A model generated the notes under the pieces. It searched no databases. It was not told the DNA's origin and worked only from the letters and a program-made list of their open reading frames with translations. This document shows, piece after piece, positions 45,258 to 52,825 of a stretch of DNA of 64,000 nt. Position numbers and translations under genes: made by a program. Numbering within the stretch: the first letter of the stretch is position 1; each line of letters starts with the position of its first letter. The stretch comes from Tissierellaceae bacterium (GTDB lineage: Bacteria; Bacillota; Clostridia; Tissierellales; Tissierellaceae): NCBI GenBank assembly GCA_023229175.1, contig JALNZV010000006.1, forward strand, positions 1 through 64,000, given 5' to 3'.

Positions 45258-45611
45258 TGGACATTTGTTTTGGGGGATAGCAGCTGAATACTTTGCAGTA
45301 AAAACACCTAGTTTCTTGCAAGAATTCTTAATCTTCATATATTCTTCTGCTAGATTAGTTCAGATGTTTAAAAATGTAGTTAAGTAGGAGTTGAAGAAAA
45401 GGATATATTAAAAGAATTATCTATGGCCTTTATATGGCTAATAAGGGCAGGAACAGTAACTCGTGTAGCCTATTGCTTCTTTAAAATGACACAAAGTGAT
45501 GAAGAAATTGGAGTTTATAAAAAGAGAATGAGAAATGCACTGGTTTTTCTAATCTTAGCTGAATCTATATGGCAACTAAAAGGTATGGCAGTATATTATT
45601 TTGGGGTATAA
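45187..45611 (+). pseudogene. decayed copy of the VirB6-like gene end and the following 70-aa gene
   Basis: 45187-45387 matches 63028-63255 (end of the VirB6-like gene) with a further internal loss of about 30 bp near 45338. 45388-45611 matches 63256-63479, the 70-aa membrane protein gene, but its ATG is changed to AAG. Reading from an internal Met at 45423 gives an intact 62-aa remainder. It completes the collapsed backbone copy. Confidence 0.87.
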
Positions 45612-45806
45612 TTATATATGTAGATGAAATTTTTAGATTTTCAACTTTACAATTATATATAGTTATAATTAGCTGGTCTTTTTCAATTATACTAAAATGG
45701 ATATTAAATTTGTATAAATCATATAATACTATTACTAGTAAAAATTTATAAGGAGTGGTATAATATGAATATAGATCAGCAAAATGAAGAAAAAGGAGGT
45801 AGTAAA

Positions 45807-45932
45807 ATGAATACAGTAAAAGTTGAAACTACTACCCCTATAAATAAAAGGGTTAGTAAAGAAAAAAGGGATGAATTATACGAAAAATTAACAAAAAAAA
45901 ATAAAGATATCTATAAGAAACTAGCAAAATAG
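45807..45932 (+). CDS. candidate antitoxin of the Doc toxin (41-55 aa)
   Basis: A small charged protein, MNTVKVETTTPINKRVSKEKR followed by a Lys-rich helix ending IYKKLAK. AAGGAGG lies 7 nt before the ATG at 45807; an in-frame ATG at 45765 with its own AAGGAGTGG would add 14 residues. The stop is 7 bp before the doc start. It has no visible Phd DNA-binding domain but could supply the C-terminal, toxin-neutralising peptide. The antitoxin role rests on size, charge and position. Confidence 0.6.
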   Translation: MNTVKVETTTPINKRVSKEKRDELYEKLTKKNKDIYKKLAK

Positions 45933-45939
45933 GTGAATT

Positions 45940-46377
45940 ATGGAAGATTATGAAATACTAGATGTAGAAGACATTATAGAATTACATGATATGCTTATAA
46001 GAGATTTCGGTGGAATGAGTGGAATTTTTCCTGATACAGAAGCAAAAGTCGATGCTATATTAAACAATATGTTTGCTGAATATTTTGGTAGGAACCCATA
46101 TATTGGACTATTTAACAAAGCAGCCTATTTATTATATTCGCTCACCAAAAATCACTGTTTTCCTGATGGAAATAAAAGAATTGCTTTTAATAGTTGTGAA
46201 ATCTTTTTATACATTAATGGCTATGAATTAGATACAGAAAGAATTGACTTTGCTAAATTTGTTGAAGATATAGCAGCTTCAAAACATAGTACGAAAAATA
46301 TAAATTCTTATATACTTTCAATAGGAAAAATTCTAAAGGATAATTCTATATATTTATATGATAATTATGAGGAATAA
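45940..46377 (+). CDS. doc: death-on-curing (Doc) family toxin, Fic fold
   Basis: A 145-aa protein. The motif HCFPDGNKR (72-80) matches the Doc form of the Fic motif (HxFx-D/A-x-NKR), in which Lys replaces the Gly of AMP-transferring Fic enzymes. The upstream VDAILNNMFAEYFGRNPY and FNKAAYLLYSLTKNH helices fit the Doc core. Doc of phage P1 phosphorylates EF-Tu and stops translation. The preceding short ORF is the likely antitoxin. It is stability or defence cargo of the element. Confidence 0.9.
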   Translation: MEDYEILDVEDIIELHDMLIRDFGGMSGIFPDTEAKVDAILNNMFAEYFGRNPYIGLFNKAAYLLYSLTKNHCFPDGNKRIAFNSCEIFLYINGYELDTERIDFAKFVEDIAASKHSTKNINSYILSIGKILKDNSIYLYDNYEE

Positions 46378-46413
46378 ATTATGAATTGAGAAATTTATAA
46401 TTTATTCCTTTTT
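46370..46413 (+). terminator. terminator after doc
   Basis: AGGAATAAATTAT and ATAATTTATTCCT form a perfect 13-bp stem that starts inside the last codons of doc, followed by TTTT. Confidence 0.8.
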
Positions 46414-46569
46414 CTATGTTTCTAAGGATAATGGGTTAACATCTTTTGACTATACGGGGTCAAACACAAATTTTAGCTATTCATTTGCTAAACCCAAACA
46501 CGCTAATAGATGTTATAATAGAGGCAACTTAATAATGAAACAATTATAAAGTATAGGGGGGGATGGCTA

Positions 46570-46920
46570 ATGGTAGATTTTGAAAAACTAGGAAATAAAA
46601 AATTTGCATACAGTTGTCTTGAACTTCTTAATGATAAAGGTTGTTTTAATGAAGAAGTAATTAAAATTCTTACAAATGAAGATGAATGTAAAAGATTATT
46701 TAATTGTAGTAAGTTTCCTATTTTATCTGAGGTAGGATTAGAAGGTCAATTAGAAGATGGTGATTGCTATGATGAGCATGGAAGGCAGCGATTTTATAAG
46801 GAAAAAATATATGTTGATGGTCGAGCTTTTGTGGTGTCAAATCATTGGTATGGTCCCAATAAATCCATGCCAGATAACAGAACTCCTTTTTTTCAGTGGG
46901 TTTTAGAAAAAGCAAGATAA
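46570..46920 (+). CDS. unrecognised 116-aa protein
   Basis: A soluble, Cys-containing protein beginning MVDFEKLGNKKFAYSCLELL, with an aromatic end HWYGPNKSMPDNRTPFFQWVLEKAR. Translation signals are fair (AGGGGGGGATGG before the ATG). No family is recognised. It sits alone between doc and the partition operon in the variable part of the element, so it could be cargo. A frame on the opposite strand overlaps its 3' part. Confidence 0.55.
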   Translation: MVDFEKLGNKKFAYSCLELLNDKGCFNEEVIKILTNEDECKRLFNCSKFPILSEVGLEGQLEDGDCYDEHGRQRFYKEKIYVDGRAFVVSNHWYGPNKSMPDNRTPFFQWVLEKAR

Positions 46921-47107
46921 CATAATATACTATTTTAGAAGATTCTGAAATTAAAGGTGCATTGTAAATGTCAATTATTTTTCTCATAGATTTCCCCTTG
47001 CTACTTAATTCTTTAACCTTATTAATTAAATATTCTTTACTCTTTGATATATCTGAGGACTTAGCTTCAGCATTTGTTATTTTATCGTATTTTTCTTTTA
47101 ATTTCAT
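46921..47107 (-). pseudogene. possible remnant gene on the minus strand
   Basis: The frame starting at 47107 gives a plausible helical N-terminus (KLKEKYDKITNAEAKSSDIS, then INKVKELSSKGKSMRKIID) but loses protein-like composition where it runs into the 116-aa gene. No ribosome-binding site is visible. It may be a truncated element gene; the evidence is only composition. Confidence 0.2.
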
Positions 47108-47135
47108 ATAGTAAAAACATATTATTCATCACATA

Positions 47136-47156
47136 AGAGCCTAAGGGCTCTTTTTT
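47136..47156 (+). terminator. terminator before the partition operon
   Basis: AGAGCC/GGCTCT hairpin with TAAG loop and six T, identical to the one at 44714. It stands 20 bp before the start of the 115-aa ORF and isolates the operon from upstream transcription, or acts as an attenuator in its leader. Confidence 0.8.
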
Positions 47157-47175
47157 AATGGAAAGGAGTTGAATC

Positions 47176-47523
47176 ATGCAAAATTATTCCTTACTACTCA
47201 CCTACAACAAAGATACTAAAATCTTAGACTTACTCAATAACGAAACCAAAAGTGAAAAAATCTATACAGCAAAAGAAGTAGAAAAGATATCAATAGATGA
47301 ACCTTTTGAAATAACAGATAGGCTGGATCAAAGAATTAAAGACACAGTAAGGTTTGATGATTTTCCACTACTAGGATACTTTTATAAAAAAGAAGGAGAG
47401 GATTACATATCCATTGCAATAGAAAACAAAATACTTACATTAGTAGAGAGATTTAGTTCATTAGAAGATTGTATAGAACATCTTAGAGGTGAAAGATGGG
47501 AAGAATGGGAACTTGAATATTAA
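47176..47523 (+). CDS. unrecognised 115-aa protein upstream of parA in the element
   Basis: An acidic soluble protein: MQNYSLLLTYNKDTKILDLL, then EKIYTAKEVEKISIDEPFEI, ending in an acidic helix with RGERWEEWELEY. AAAGGAG precedes the ATG. It is the first gene of the ParA-ParB-like operon, and a diverged copy heads the collapsed backbone at 44754, so it is a backbone rather than cargo gene. No family is recognised. Confidence 0.7.
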   Translation: MQNYSLLLTYNKDTKILDLLNNETKSEKIYTAKEVEKISIDEPFEITDRLDQRIKDTVRFDDFPLLGYFYKKEGEDYISIAIENKILTLVERFSSLEDCIEHLRGERWEEWELEY

Positions 47524-47539
47524 AAGAGGAGGTTTTCAC

Positions 47540-48337
47540 ATGTCTAAAATAACTGCAATAATAAATCAAAAAGGAGGAACAGGAAAAACTACAACAGCAT
47601 TAAACCTAGGGTATGCATTATCTGAAGAAGGGAAGGAGGTGCTATTAATTGACTTTGATCCACAAGCAAGTCTAACAGCTGCCTTAGGTTGTAATGTAGA
47701 CAATAAAACCAATATACAAACACTAATGGCATTAGCCATAGAGGAAAAGGAGATGATGGAAGAAGAGAAATATATATTAAATATAAAAGAGAATTTAGAC
47801 TTAATACCATGTTCATTAGATTTAGCAGGAATAGAAATGTCTTTAGTAAATGTAATGAGTAGAGAATTAGTTTTAAAATCAGTAGTGGAAAATATAAAAA
47901 AAGATTATGACTATATTTTAATAGATTGTTCCCCTAGCCTTGGTATGCTTACCATAAATGCCTTAGCAGCATGTAATAGTGTAATCATTCCAGTAACACC
48001 TGAATATCTTTCAGCTAAAGGATTAGGACTTCTAGTGAACAATATAAATAGAATAAAGAAAAGAATTAATCCTGGCATAGAAATAGATGGAATACTTATT
48101 ACAATGTTAAACCAGAGAACAAATCTTTCAAAGGAAATGGTAAAAGCATTAAATGAATCTGTAGATTTTATTAAAGATAAATACAATCTAGATATTAAGG
48201 TATTTAAAAGCAAGATACCAATTTCCGTAAGGACAGGAGAAGCTATATTAAATAAAAAGAGTATTATAGAATATGCTCCCAAAAACAAAGTAGCTAAAGC
48301 TTATGAAGACTTTGCAAAGGAGTGGTCAAATTGGTAA
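47540..48337 (+). CDS. ParA-type partition ATPase of the conjugative element
   Basis: About 265 aa starting MSKITAIINQKGGTGKTTTALN, with the deviant Walker A (KGGTGKTTT), LLIDFDPQASLTAALG and ILIDCSPSLGML motifs. It is 15-20 residues longer than the chromosomal ParA and clearly divergent from it. The ATG at 47540 follows AGAGGAGG. With the ParB-like gene it should help keep the excised circular element in dividing cells, or regulate transfer. The stop overlaps the next start. Confidence 0.93.
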   Translation: MSKITAIINQKGGTGKTTTALNLGYALSEEGKEVLLIDFDPQASLTAALGCNVDNKTNIQTLMALAIEEKEMMEEEKYILNIKENLDLIPCSLDLAGIEMSLVNVMSRELVLKSVVENIKKDYDYILIDCSPSLGMLTINALAACNSVIIPVTPEYLSAKGLGLLVNNINRIKKRINPGIEIDGILITMLNQRTNLSKEMVKALNESVDFIKDKYNLDIKVFKSKIPISVRTGEAILNKKSIIEYAPKNKVAKAYEDFAKEWSNW

Positions 48338-49326
48338 AGAATAGCATAATCAATTTAAATGAAATGTTAGGATTAACAGATGAAGACATAGATAATGAAA
48401 AGAAAGGAACTACAGAGGTAGATATATCTCAGTTGGTTCCTTTTTCTAATCATCCTTTTAAACTTTATGAAGGACCACGTCTTAATGACATGGTTGAAAG
48501 TATAAAAGAATATGGAGTAATTACTCCACTAATAGTTAGACCTAAGGAAGATGGAAAATATGAAATACTATCAGGGCACAATAGAGCAAATTCAGCAAAG
48601 ATAGCAGGTTTAACTAAAGTACCCGTAGTAATAAAAGAAGATTTAACAGATGAAGAAGCCATGTTAATAGTTACAGAAACCAACTTAATACAAAGAGCAT
48701 TTTCAGAACTAACTCATTCAGAAAAAGCAAGAATCTTAACAGAAAGACATGATGCAATTAAAGAACAGGGTAGAAGAAAAGACTTAATAAATGAAATTGA
48801 AAAGCTCTATAAAGGTGATTATTTAGAGGAAAACTCTGATTTGGGCCAAATTGACCCAAAACAATTTACAAGAGATAAAATAGGAGACCAATATGATCTT
48901 TCTCCTAGAATGGTATCAAGATATCTAAGAATAGATACTCTTATAGCAGAACTAAAGGAAAGACTTGATAATAATGAAATTCCTTTTACAGCAGCTGTTG
49001 ATTTATCTTTCTTGAAACAGGAAGAACAAGAGATAGTAGAAGACATATTAGATGATTACGGATTTAAGGTAGACCTAAAGAAATCAGATATTCTAAAATC
49101 CTATTCCCAAGGAAGTAATTTTAAATATGACAAAGCTTATGAAGTGTTATCAGGAAAGTATTTCAACAAACCTAAGAAAGTTAAAAACTTTAAATTAAAA
49201 CCAAAATTAATTAATAAATATTTTAAAGAAAATCAAACTCAAAAAGAAATAGAAGAAATCATAGAAAATGCATTAGAATTATATTTTTCACAAAACAATG
49301 AATTGGAAGAGGAAATAGAAGTTTAG
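48331..49326 (+). CDS. ParB-like partition/transcription protein of the element
   Basis: About 331 aa. The ParB/Srx domain covers about 25-110 (LVPFSNHPFKLYEGPRLNDM, IVRPKEDGKYEILSGHNRANSAKIAGL); a helix-turn-helix region lies at about 180-200 (FTRDKIGDQYDLSPRMVSRYLRI). The C-terminal part is charged. The TTG at 48331 has AAGGAG 8 nt upstream and overlaps the parA stop; a GTG at 48322 is an alternative. Its DNA sites are unknown; the repeat clusters at 43.35-44.0 kb are candidates. Confidence 0.9.
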   Translation: MVKNSIINLNEMLGLTDEDIDNEKKGTTEVDISQLVPFSNHPFKLYEGPRLNDMVESIKEYGVITPLIVRPKEDGKYEILSGHNRANSAKIAGLTKVPVVIKEDLTDEEAMLIVTETNLIQRAFSELTHSEKARILTERHDAIKEQGRRKDLINEIEKLYKGDYLEENSDLGQIDPKQFTRDKIGDQYDLSPRMVSRYLRIDTLIAELKERLDNNEIPFTAAVDLSFLKQEEQEIVEDILDDYGFKVDLKKSDILKSYSQGSNFKYDKAYEVLSGKYFNKPKKVKNFKLKPKLINKYFKENQTQKEIEEIIENALELYFSQNNELEEEIEV

Positions 49327-49341
49327 AGGAAGGTGAAGAAA

Positions 49342-49626
49342 ATGCGAAGATTATTAATAACTATATACTTTGATATTGAAGATGATAGACCAGATGAAGA
49401 CAGGGATTATGATAGGTTTATATTAGAAGTAGATAGTAGGAACTTTAGAAGAAGATTATTTGAAATATTTGATGAAAAGAAATATTCATGGGATGATTAT
49501 CAAAAATTTAAAAGAGGATATAAACCAATAATGAGTATAGACCAATTAGACTTAACAGATTTAGATGTGTTTACAGCTAATGAATTTTCTATAGGTGATA
49601 CCAATATAGAAGAAATAGAAATTTAG
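49342..49626 (+). CDS. unrecognised 94-aa acidic protein
   Basis: An acidic protein, MRRLLITIYFDIEDDRPDED, with many Asp/Arg residues and a C-terminal Asp/Glu-rich end. The ATG at 49342 follows AGGAAGG; a GTG at 49333 is an alternative. It stands between the ParB-like and primase genes, 16 bp from each, in what appears to be one operon. No family is recognised. Confidence 0.65.
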   Translation: MRRLLITIYFDIEDDRPDEDRDYDRFILEVDSRNFRRRLFEIFDEKKYSWDDYQKFKRGYKPIMSIDQLDLTDLDVFTANEFSIGDTNIEEIEI

Positions 49627-49642
49627 AAGTAGGTGATAAATA

Positions 49643-50620
49643 ATGGCCCATAAAAGGCTTAGATTTACAGATGAAGAATTAACTCAAGCTAATAATGTTA
49701 ATTTAATGGACTATGCAGCAAACATAGGATTGGAATTAAAAAAGGTAGGAAAAGATTCATATCATATAGAAGGCTATGGAGGACTATATATAAATCCTAT
49801 CTTAAATAAATGGAACTGTTTCTCTAAGGGAGAAGGAGGTGGTCCAATACAATTTGTAATGTTCATAGAGAATAAAACATGGGTAGAATCAGTAAAGCAA
49901 TTACTAGGCTTTAATCCTACTACCAATCACCATAAGCAATACAGTATAGCTAAAAGAAAAATAGAAGAAAAAGGAGAGTTTATTCTTCCAGAAAAAAACA
50001 ATACTTATAAACATGTTATAGCTTATCTGATAAAGACAAGAAAAATAGATAAGAACTTAGTATATAAATTAATCAAAGAAGGTAAATTATATGAGGATAA
50101 AAATAAAAACTGCGTATTTGTTGGATATGACAATAACAATAATCCTAGATATGGAAATTTAAGAAGTACTAACACTAATACTGTATTTAAAGGTGATGTA
50201 AAAAACTCCGATAAAGCATATCCTTTTGCTATTGAGGGTACAAGCGATAAGGTATATGTATGTGAATCTCCAATAGAAGTTCTTAGTTATTTAACTATTT
50301 TAAAGTTATATAATATCAACTCCTTTAACCATCATATTATCTCCTTAGGAGGGGTATCTGATAAGGCATTGAAACAATACTTAGAAGATAATCCAATGAT
50401 CAGGTATATAGTCCTATGCCTTAATAATGACAAAACGGGAATTAAGGCCACTAATAAAATTAGAAGTGGGTATAAAAATAAATATAACGTCATAGAACAG
50501 TATCCCATCAATAAAGATTACAATGAAGATTTGATAAATACAACATATAATCAAATTTTTACGAAAAAAAATATGTTCCTTAGGCGTGGCGAAGAAGAGA
50601 AGTTCAACTTGGAACTATAG
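49643..50620 (+). CDS. Toprim-domain DNA primase-like protein (DUF3991/TOPRIM)
   Basis: A 325-aa protein. The N-terminal part has a CHC2-zinc-finger-like fold without the Cys/His ligands (HIEGYGGLYINPILNKWNCFSKGEGGGPIQFV), followed by the DUF3991 region and a C-terminal Toprim domain (KVYVCESPIEVLSYL, then IRYIVLCLNNDKTGIKATNKI). Such proteins are found in conjugative elements and probably prime the transferred strand or act in element replication. A terminator overlaps its last codons. Confidence 0.85.
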   Translation: MAHKRLRFTDEELTQANNVNLMDYAANIGLELKKVGKDSYHIEGYGGLYINPILNKWNCFSKGEGGGPIQFVMFIENKTWVESVKQLLGFNPTTNHHKQYSIAKRKIEEKGEFILPEKNNTYKHVIAYLIKTRKIDKNLVYKLIKEGKLYEDKNKNCVFVGYDNNNNPRYGNLRSTNTNTVFKGDVKNSDKAYPFAIEGTSDKVYVCESPIEVLSYLTILKLYNINSFNHHIISLGGVSDKALKQYLEDNPMIRYIVLCLNNDKTGIKATNKIRSGYKNKYNVIEQYPINKDYNEDLINTTYNQIFTKKNMFLRRGEEEKFNLEL

Positions 50621-50633
50621 CTCTTCTTTTTTG
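50591..50633 (+). terminator. terminator overlapping the primase gene end
   Basis: GAAGAAGAG pairs with CTCTTCTT, with an inner AGTTC/GAACT stem, followed by TTTTTG. Confidence 0.8.
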
Positions 50634-50800
50634 TTTTTCAATATCCAGGGTGTACCTAACAAAGCTTTGCTTTGAAAGGGCAAGTTTCCCATTTGTCGGA
50701 CTATGCCTCCAAATAGGTGAAATAAGGGATTTCATCCCATATTTCATAGATTAATACACGGGAAGTATCCCGTACCCTCTAAATAAGAAAGGAGATGAAA
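50634..50800. other. structured intergenic region before the RadC-like gene
   Basis: No ORF. GGGATTTCATCCC and ACGGGAAGTATCCCGT are short hairpins, and GGGCAAGTTTCCC lies upstream of them. The string of three small hairpins ahead of a TTG-started gene could be a regulated leader, but no known riboswitch is recognised. Confidence 0.4.
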
Positions 50801-50803
50801 TTA

Positions 50804-52198
50804 TTGAAGAAAAACGAAGAAAGATTAATTAAGGCAATTTCAAAGGTGATAGGGATTAAGGAAGAGAAGATTCAAAATTATTCACAAAACAATGAAGTAT
50901 TAAATTTACTCAAAAGACCTAAAACTATTGAACCAACAAAATTACAAATGGAAAGAATTAATTTGCTAAATGAATTTTTGGTTAATTATAGTATTACAAA
51001 AGAGTTTTCCCATAAAAAGGAGATTAGTTTTACTAACTCAAAGGAAGTAGGAGAATATTTCAAGTATCTAATAGGAAATAAAAAAGATAAGGAAGTATTT
51101 ATGTGTGCCTTCTTAGACAGAAATAATCAATTAATTGATATAAAGAAAATATCTGAAGGTACCTTATCAGCAGCAATAGTCTTTCCTAGGGAAATAGTAA
51201 AAGAAGTTCTAGATACTAAATGTAAATCAGTGGTATTTTCTCATAATCATCCTAGTGGGAATACAGAGCCAAGTGATGAAGACATTGCATTAACAAATAA
51301 TTTAGCAAATATAATTTCACCATTAGGAATTAAAGTAATAGACCATGTAATTGTTGGAGATGATATAACATCTCTTAAAGATAGAGGAGTCATAGGCTAT
51401 GATAAAGACCATCAGTTTATTGTAAATACAAATGAAGAAGATTATACAGTGGGAAAAGAATACTATAAAAACCATGTAGATATGTTTATTGAATCATTAT
51501 TAAATCTTGCTGATATTGACCACAAAAAAATAAATAATTACTTGAATAGTATTCCACAAGAATCAAATTCATTATATACTAATAATATAATAAGTATAGT
51601 TGAAGATCCAACAAGAGCCAAAGATACTTTAAATTTAAATAAAAAAGAATTAAGTAAATTAAAAATAATAAATGATTTTTTACAAAATTATAATTCATTA
51701 ACCAATATATCTAAAGCTAAAAATAAAATAAATGGTCCAACTCAAATGGCAAGATTATTCAAAGAAAAAGTAAAAGATGAAGGTAAAGAAGATATATATT
51801 TAATGCTGTATAATTCAAAACTAGTATTATTAGGGGTTGAAAAGATAACAAATACAAGAGAAGGAAATATAGTACTAAGTCCAAAAGATATATTATCTAA
51901 AACTCTAGCATACGATGCAGCAATTATAAGCTTGGTACATACTAATAGTCCAAATAATTATGAAACAACAAATTTAGCAATGGAAATAGCTCAAAATTTA
52001 TTTAATATATTAAGACCGCTTCACTTAAACATAATAGATTATTTAATAGTGGATGATAAAAACTTTACTTCTCTAAAAGAAAAGGGGCTAATGCCATATA
52101 CAGTAATAGGCATGGGGGATTATAAAAAAGTAAACATAGGAATAGATAAAGATTACCATGAAGAAATTGAGAACGATGAATATGAAATGGAATTTTAG
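50804..52198 (+). CDS. RadC-like protein with two tandem JAB (MPN) domains, the second degenerate
   Basis: About 464 aa. The first RadC/JAB domain (about 85-205) has the intact metal motif FSHNHPSGNTEPSDEDI and ends SLKDRGVIGY. The second (about 320-445) has the same fold markers (GPTQMARLFKEKV, ILSKTLAYDAAIISLVH, SLKEKGLMPY), but the HxHPSG..PS..D motif is replaced by HTNSPNNYETTN, so it cannot bind metal in the same way. Stand-alone RadC-like proteins are common on mobile elements, with unclear roles (possibly anti-restriction). The TTG at 50804 lies 9 nt after AAAGGAG; the ATG at 50795 abuts it. Confidence 0.88.
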   Translation: MKKNEERLIKAISKVIGIKEEKIQNYSQNNEVLNLLKRPKTIEPTKLQMERINLLNEFLVNYSITKEFSHKKEISFTNSKEVGEYFKYLIGNKKDKEVFMCAFLDRNNQLIDIKKISEGTLSAAIVFPREIVKEVLDTKCKSVVFSHNHPSGNTEPSDEDIALTNNLANIISPLGIKVIDHVIVGDDITSLKDRGVIGYDKDHQFIVNTNEEDYTVGKEYYKNHVDMFIESLLNLADIDHKKINNYLNSIPQESNSLYTNNIISIVEDPTRAKDTLNLNKKELSKLKIINDFLQNYNSLTNISKAKNKINGPTQMARLFKEKVKDEGKEDIYLMLYNSKLVLLGVEKITNTREGNIVLSPKDILSKTLAYDAAIISLVHTNSPNNYETTNLAMEIAQNLFNILRPLHLNIIDYLIVDDKNFTSLKEKGLMPYTVIGMGDYKKVNIGIDKDYHEEIENDEYEMEF

Positions 52199-52238
52199 AA
52201 AAAGTGGAATTGAAAGAAAAACAATAGGGAGTGATGTT

Positions 52239-52433
52239 GTGGATAATATTAATGAAATGATGCTAAAGTTAATAGATACTAGTGAAAGAGATAAAGATAT
52301 AATAAAAAACTATTTAGAACACAACAATATTGATGATTTATTTGCAAACTATGAAGGCTTAGGGTTGAGCAAAGACACAATGGAGCAAATAGAAAGCTTA
52401 ATAGTCATTATTGAAAACTATGAAAACATGTAA
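52239..52433 (+). CDS. unrecognised 64-aa protein
   Basis: A small acidic helical protein (VDNINEMMLKLIDTSERDKD, ending ESLIVIIENYENM) starting at GTG with AGGGAG 7 nt upstream. The frame is open further upstream into the RadC-like gene but that part has no start signals. It precedes the mobilisation genes and may be part of the relaxosome operon; no family is recognised. Confidence 0.6.
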   Translation: MDNINEMMLKLIDTSERDKDIIKNYLEHNNIDDLFANYEGLGLSKDTMEQIESLIVIIENYENM

Positions 52434-52446
52434 AAATAAGGGGTAG

Positions 52447-52485
52447 GGACTAGGAGGAAATATAATCTAGTCCTTTTACTTTTTT
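52447..52485 (+). terminator. terminator before the mobilisation genes
   Basis: GGACTAG and CTAGTCC form a 7-bp stem around a 13-nt loop, followed by TTTTACTTTTTT. It lies 29 bp before the MobC start, where an oriT could also be expected; no nic consensus was recognised. Confidence 0.65.
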
Positions 52486-52501
52486 AAAGGGGGCGTTTCT
52501 T

Positions 52502-52825
52502 ATTGAAAATAAGACTGAAAGAATAACTTTTAGAATAAGTCCTAAAGAACTAAATGTAATAGAATCAAAAGCTAATAAAGCTAATATGAAAGTAAGTGAA
52601 TATGTTAGGCATACATCTTTAAATAAGGAAATCATAGTAATTAATGAATTAAAAAGCTTTACCAAAGAATTAAGAGCCATAGGAACAAATTTAAATCAGC
52701 TAACAATTCTTTGTCACCAGGGACGAATAATCTGTCCTGATATATCAGCAACAAAGAAGAAGGTGAATGAAGTATGGCAATCCTTAAATTCATTAATGGG
52801 AGAAATGAGAAAAAGGCAGGATTGA
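52502..52825 (+). CDS. mobC: MobC-like relaxosome accessory protein (apparent ATT start)
   Basis: About 107 aa. The N-terminus ENKTERITFRISPKELNVIE and KANMKVSEYVRHTSLNKEI form a ribbon-helix-helix DNA-binding domain typical of MobC, followed by the helix FTKELRAIGTNLNQLTIL. The first ATG (52586) would cut away half of this domain. Upstream the only start-like codon with a ribosome-binding site (AAAGGGGG, 8 nt) is ATT at 52502. It should bind oriT and aid the relaxase, whose gene overlaps its 3' end by 52 bp. Confidence 0.85.
   Translation: MENKTERITFRISPKELNVIESKANKANMKVSEYVRHTSLNKEIIVINELKSFTKELRAIGTNLNQLTILCHQGRIICPDISATKKKVNEVWQSLNSLMGEMRKRQD

Noticed and set aside
45569..45751. 60-aa hydrophobic ORF after the collapsed backbone copy
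   Set aside because: Its start lies in the wrong frame of the decayed 70-aa gene and the rest is AT-rich filler; no ribosome-binding site.
49643..50620. Toprim protein as the chromosomal primase DnaG
   Set aside because: It lacks the zinc ligands and helicase-interaction domain and lies in the element operon; the DUF3991/TOPRIM type fits better.
52586..52825. MobC starting at the first ATG (79 aa)
   Set aside because: It would remove most of the conserved ribbon-helix-helix domain and has no ribosome-binding site close upstream.
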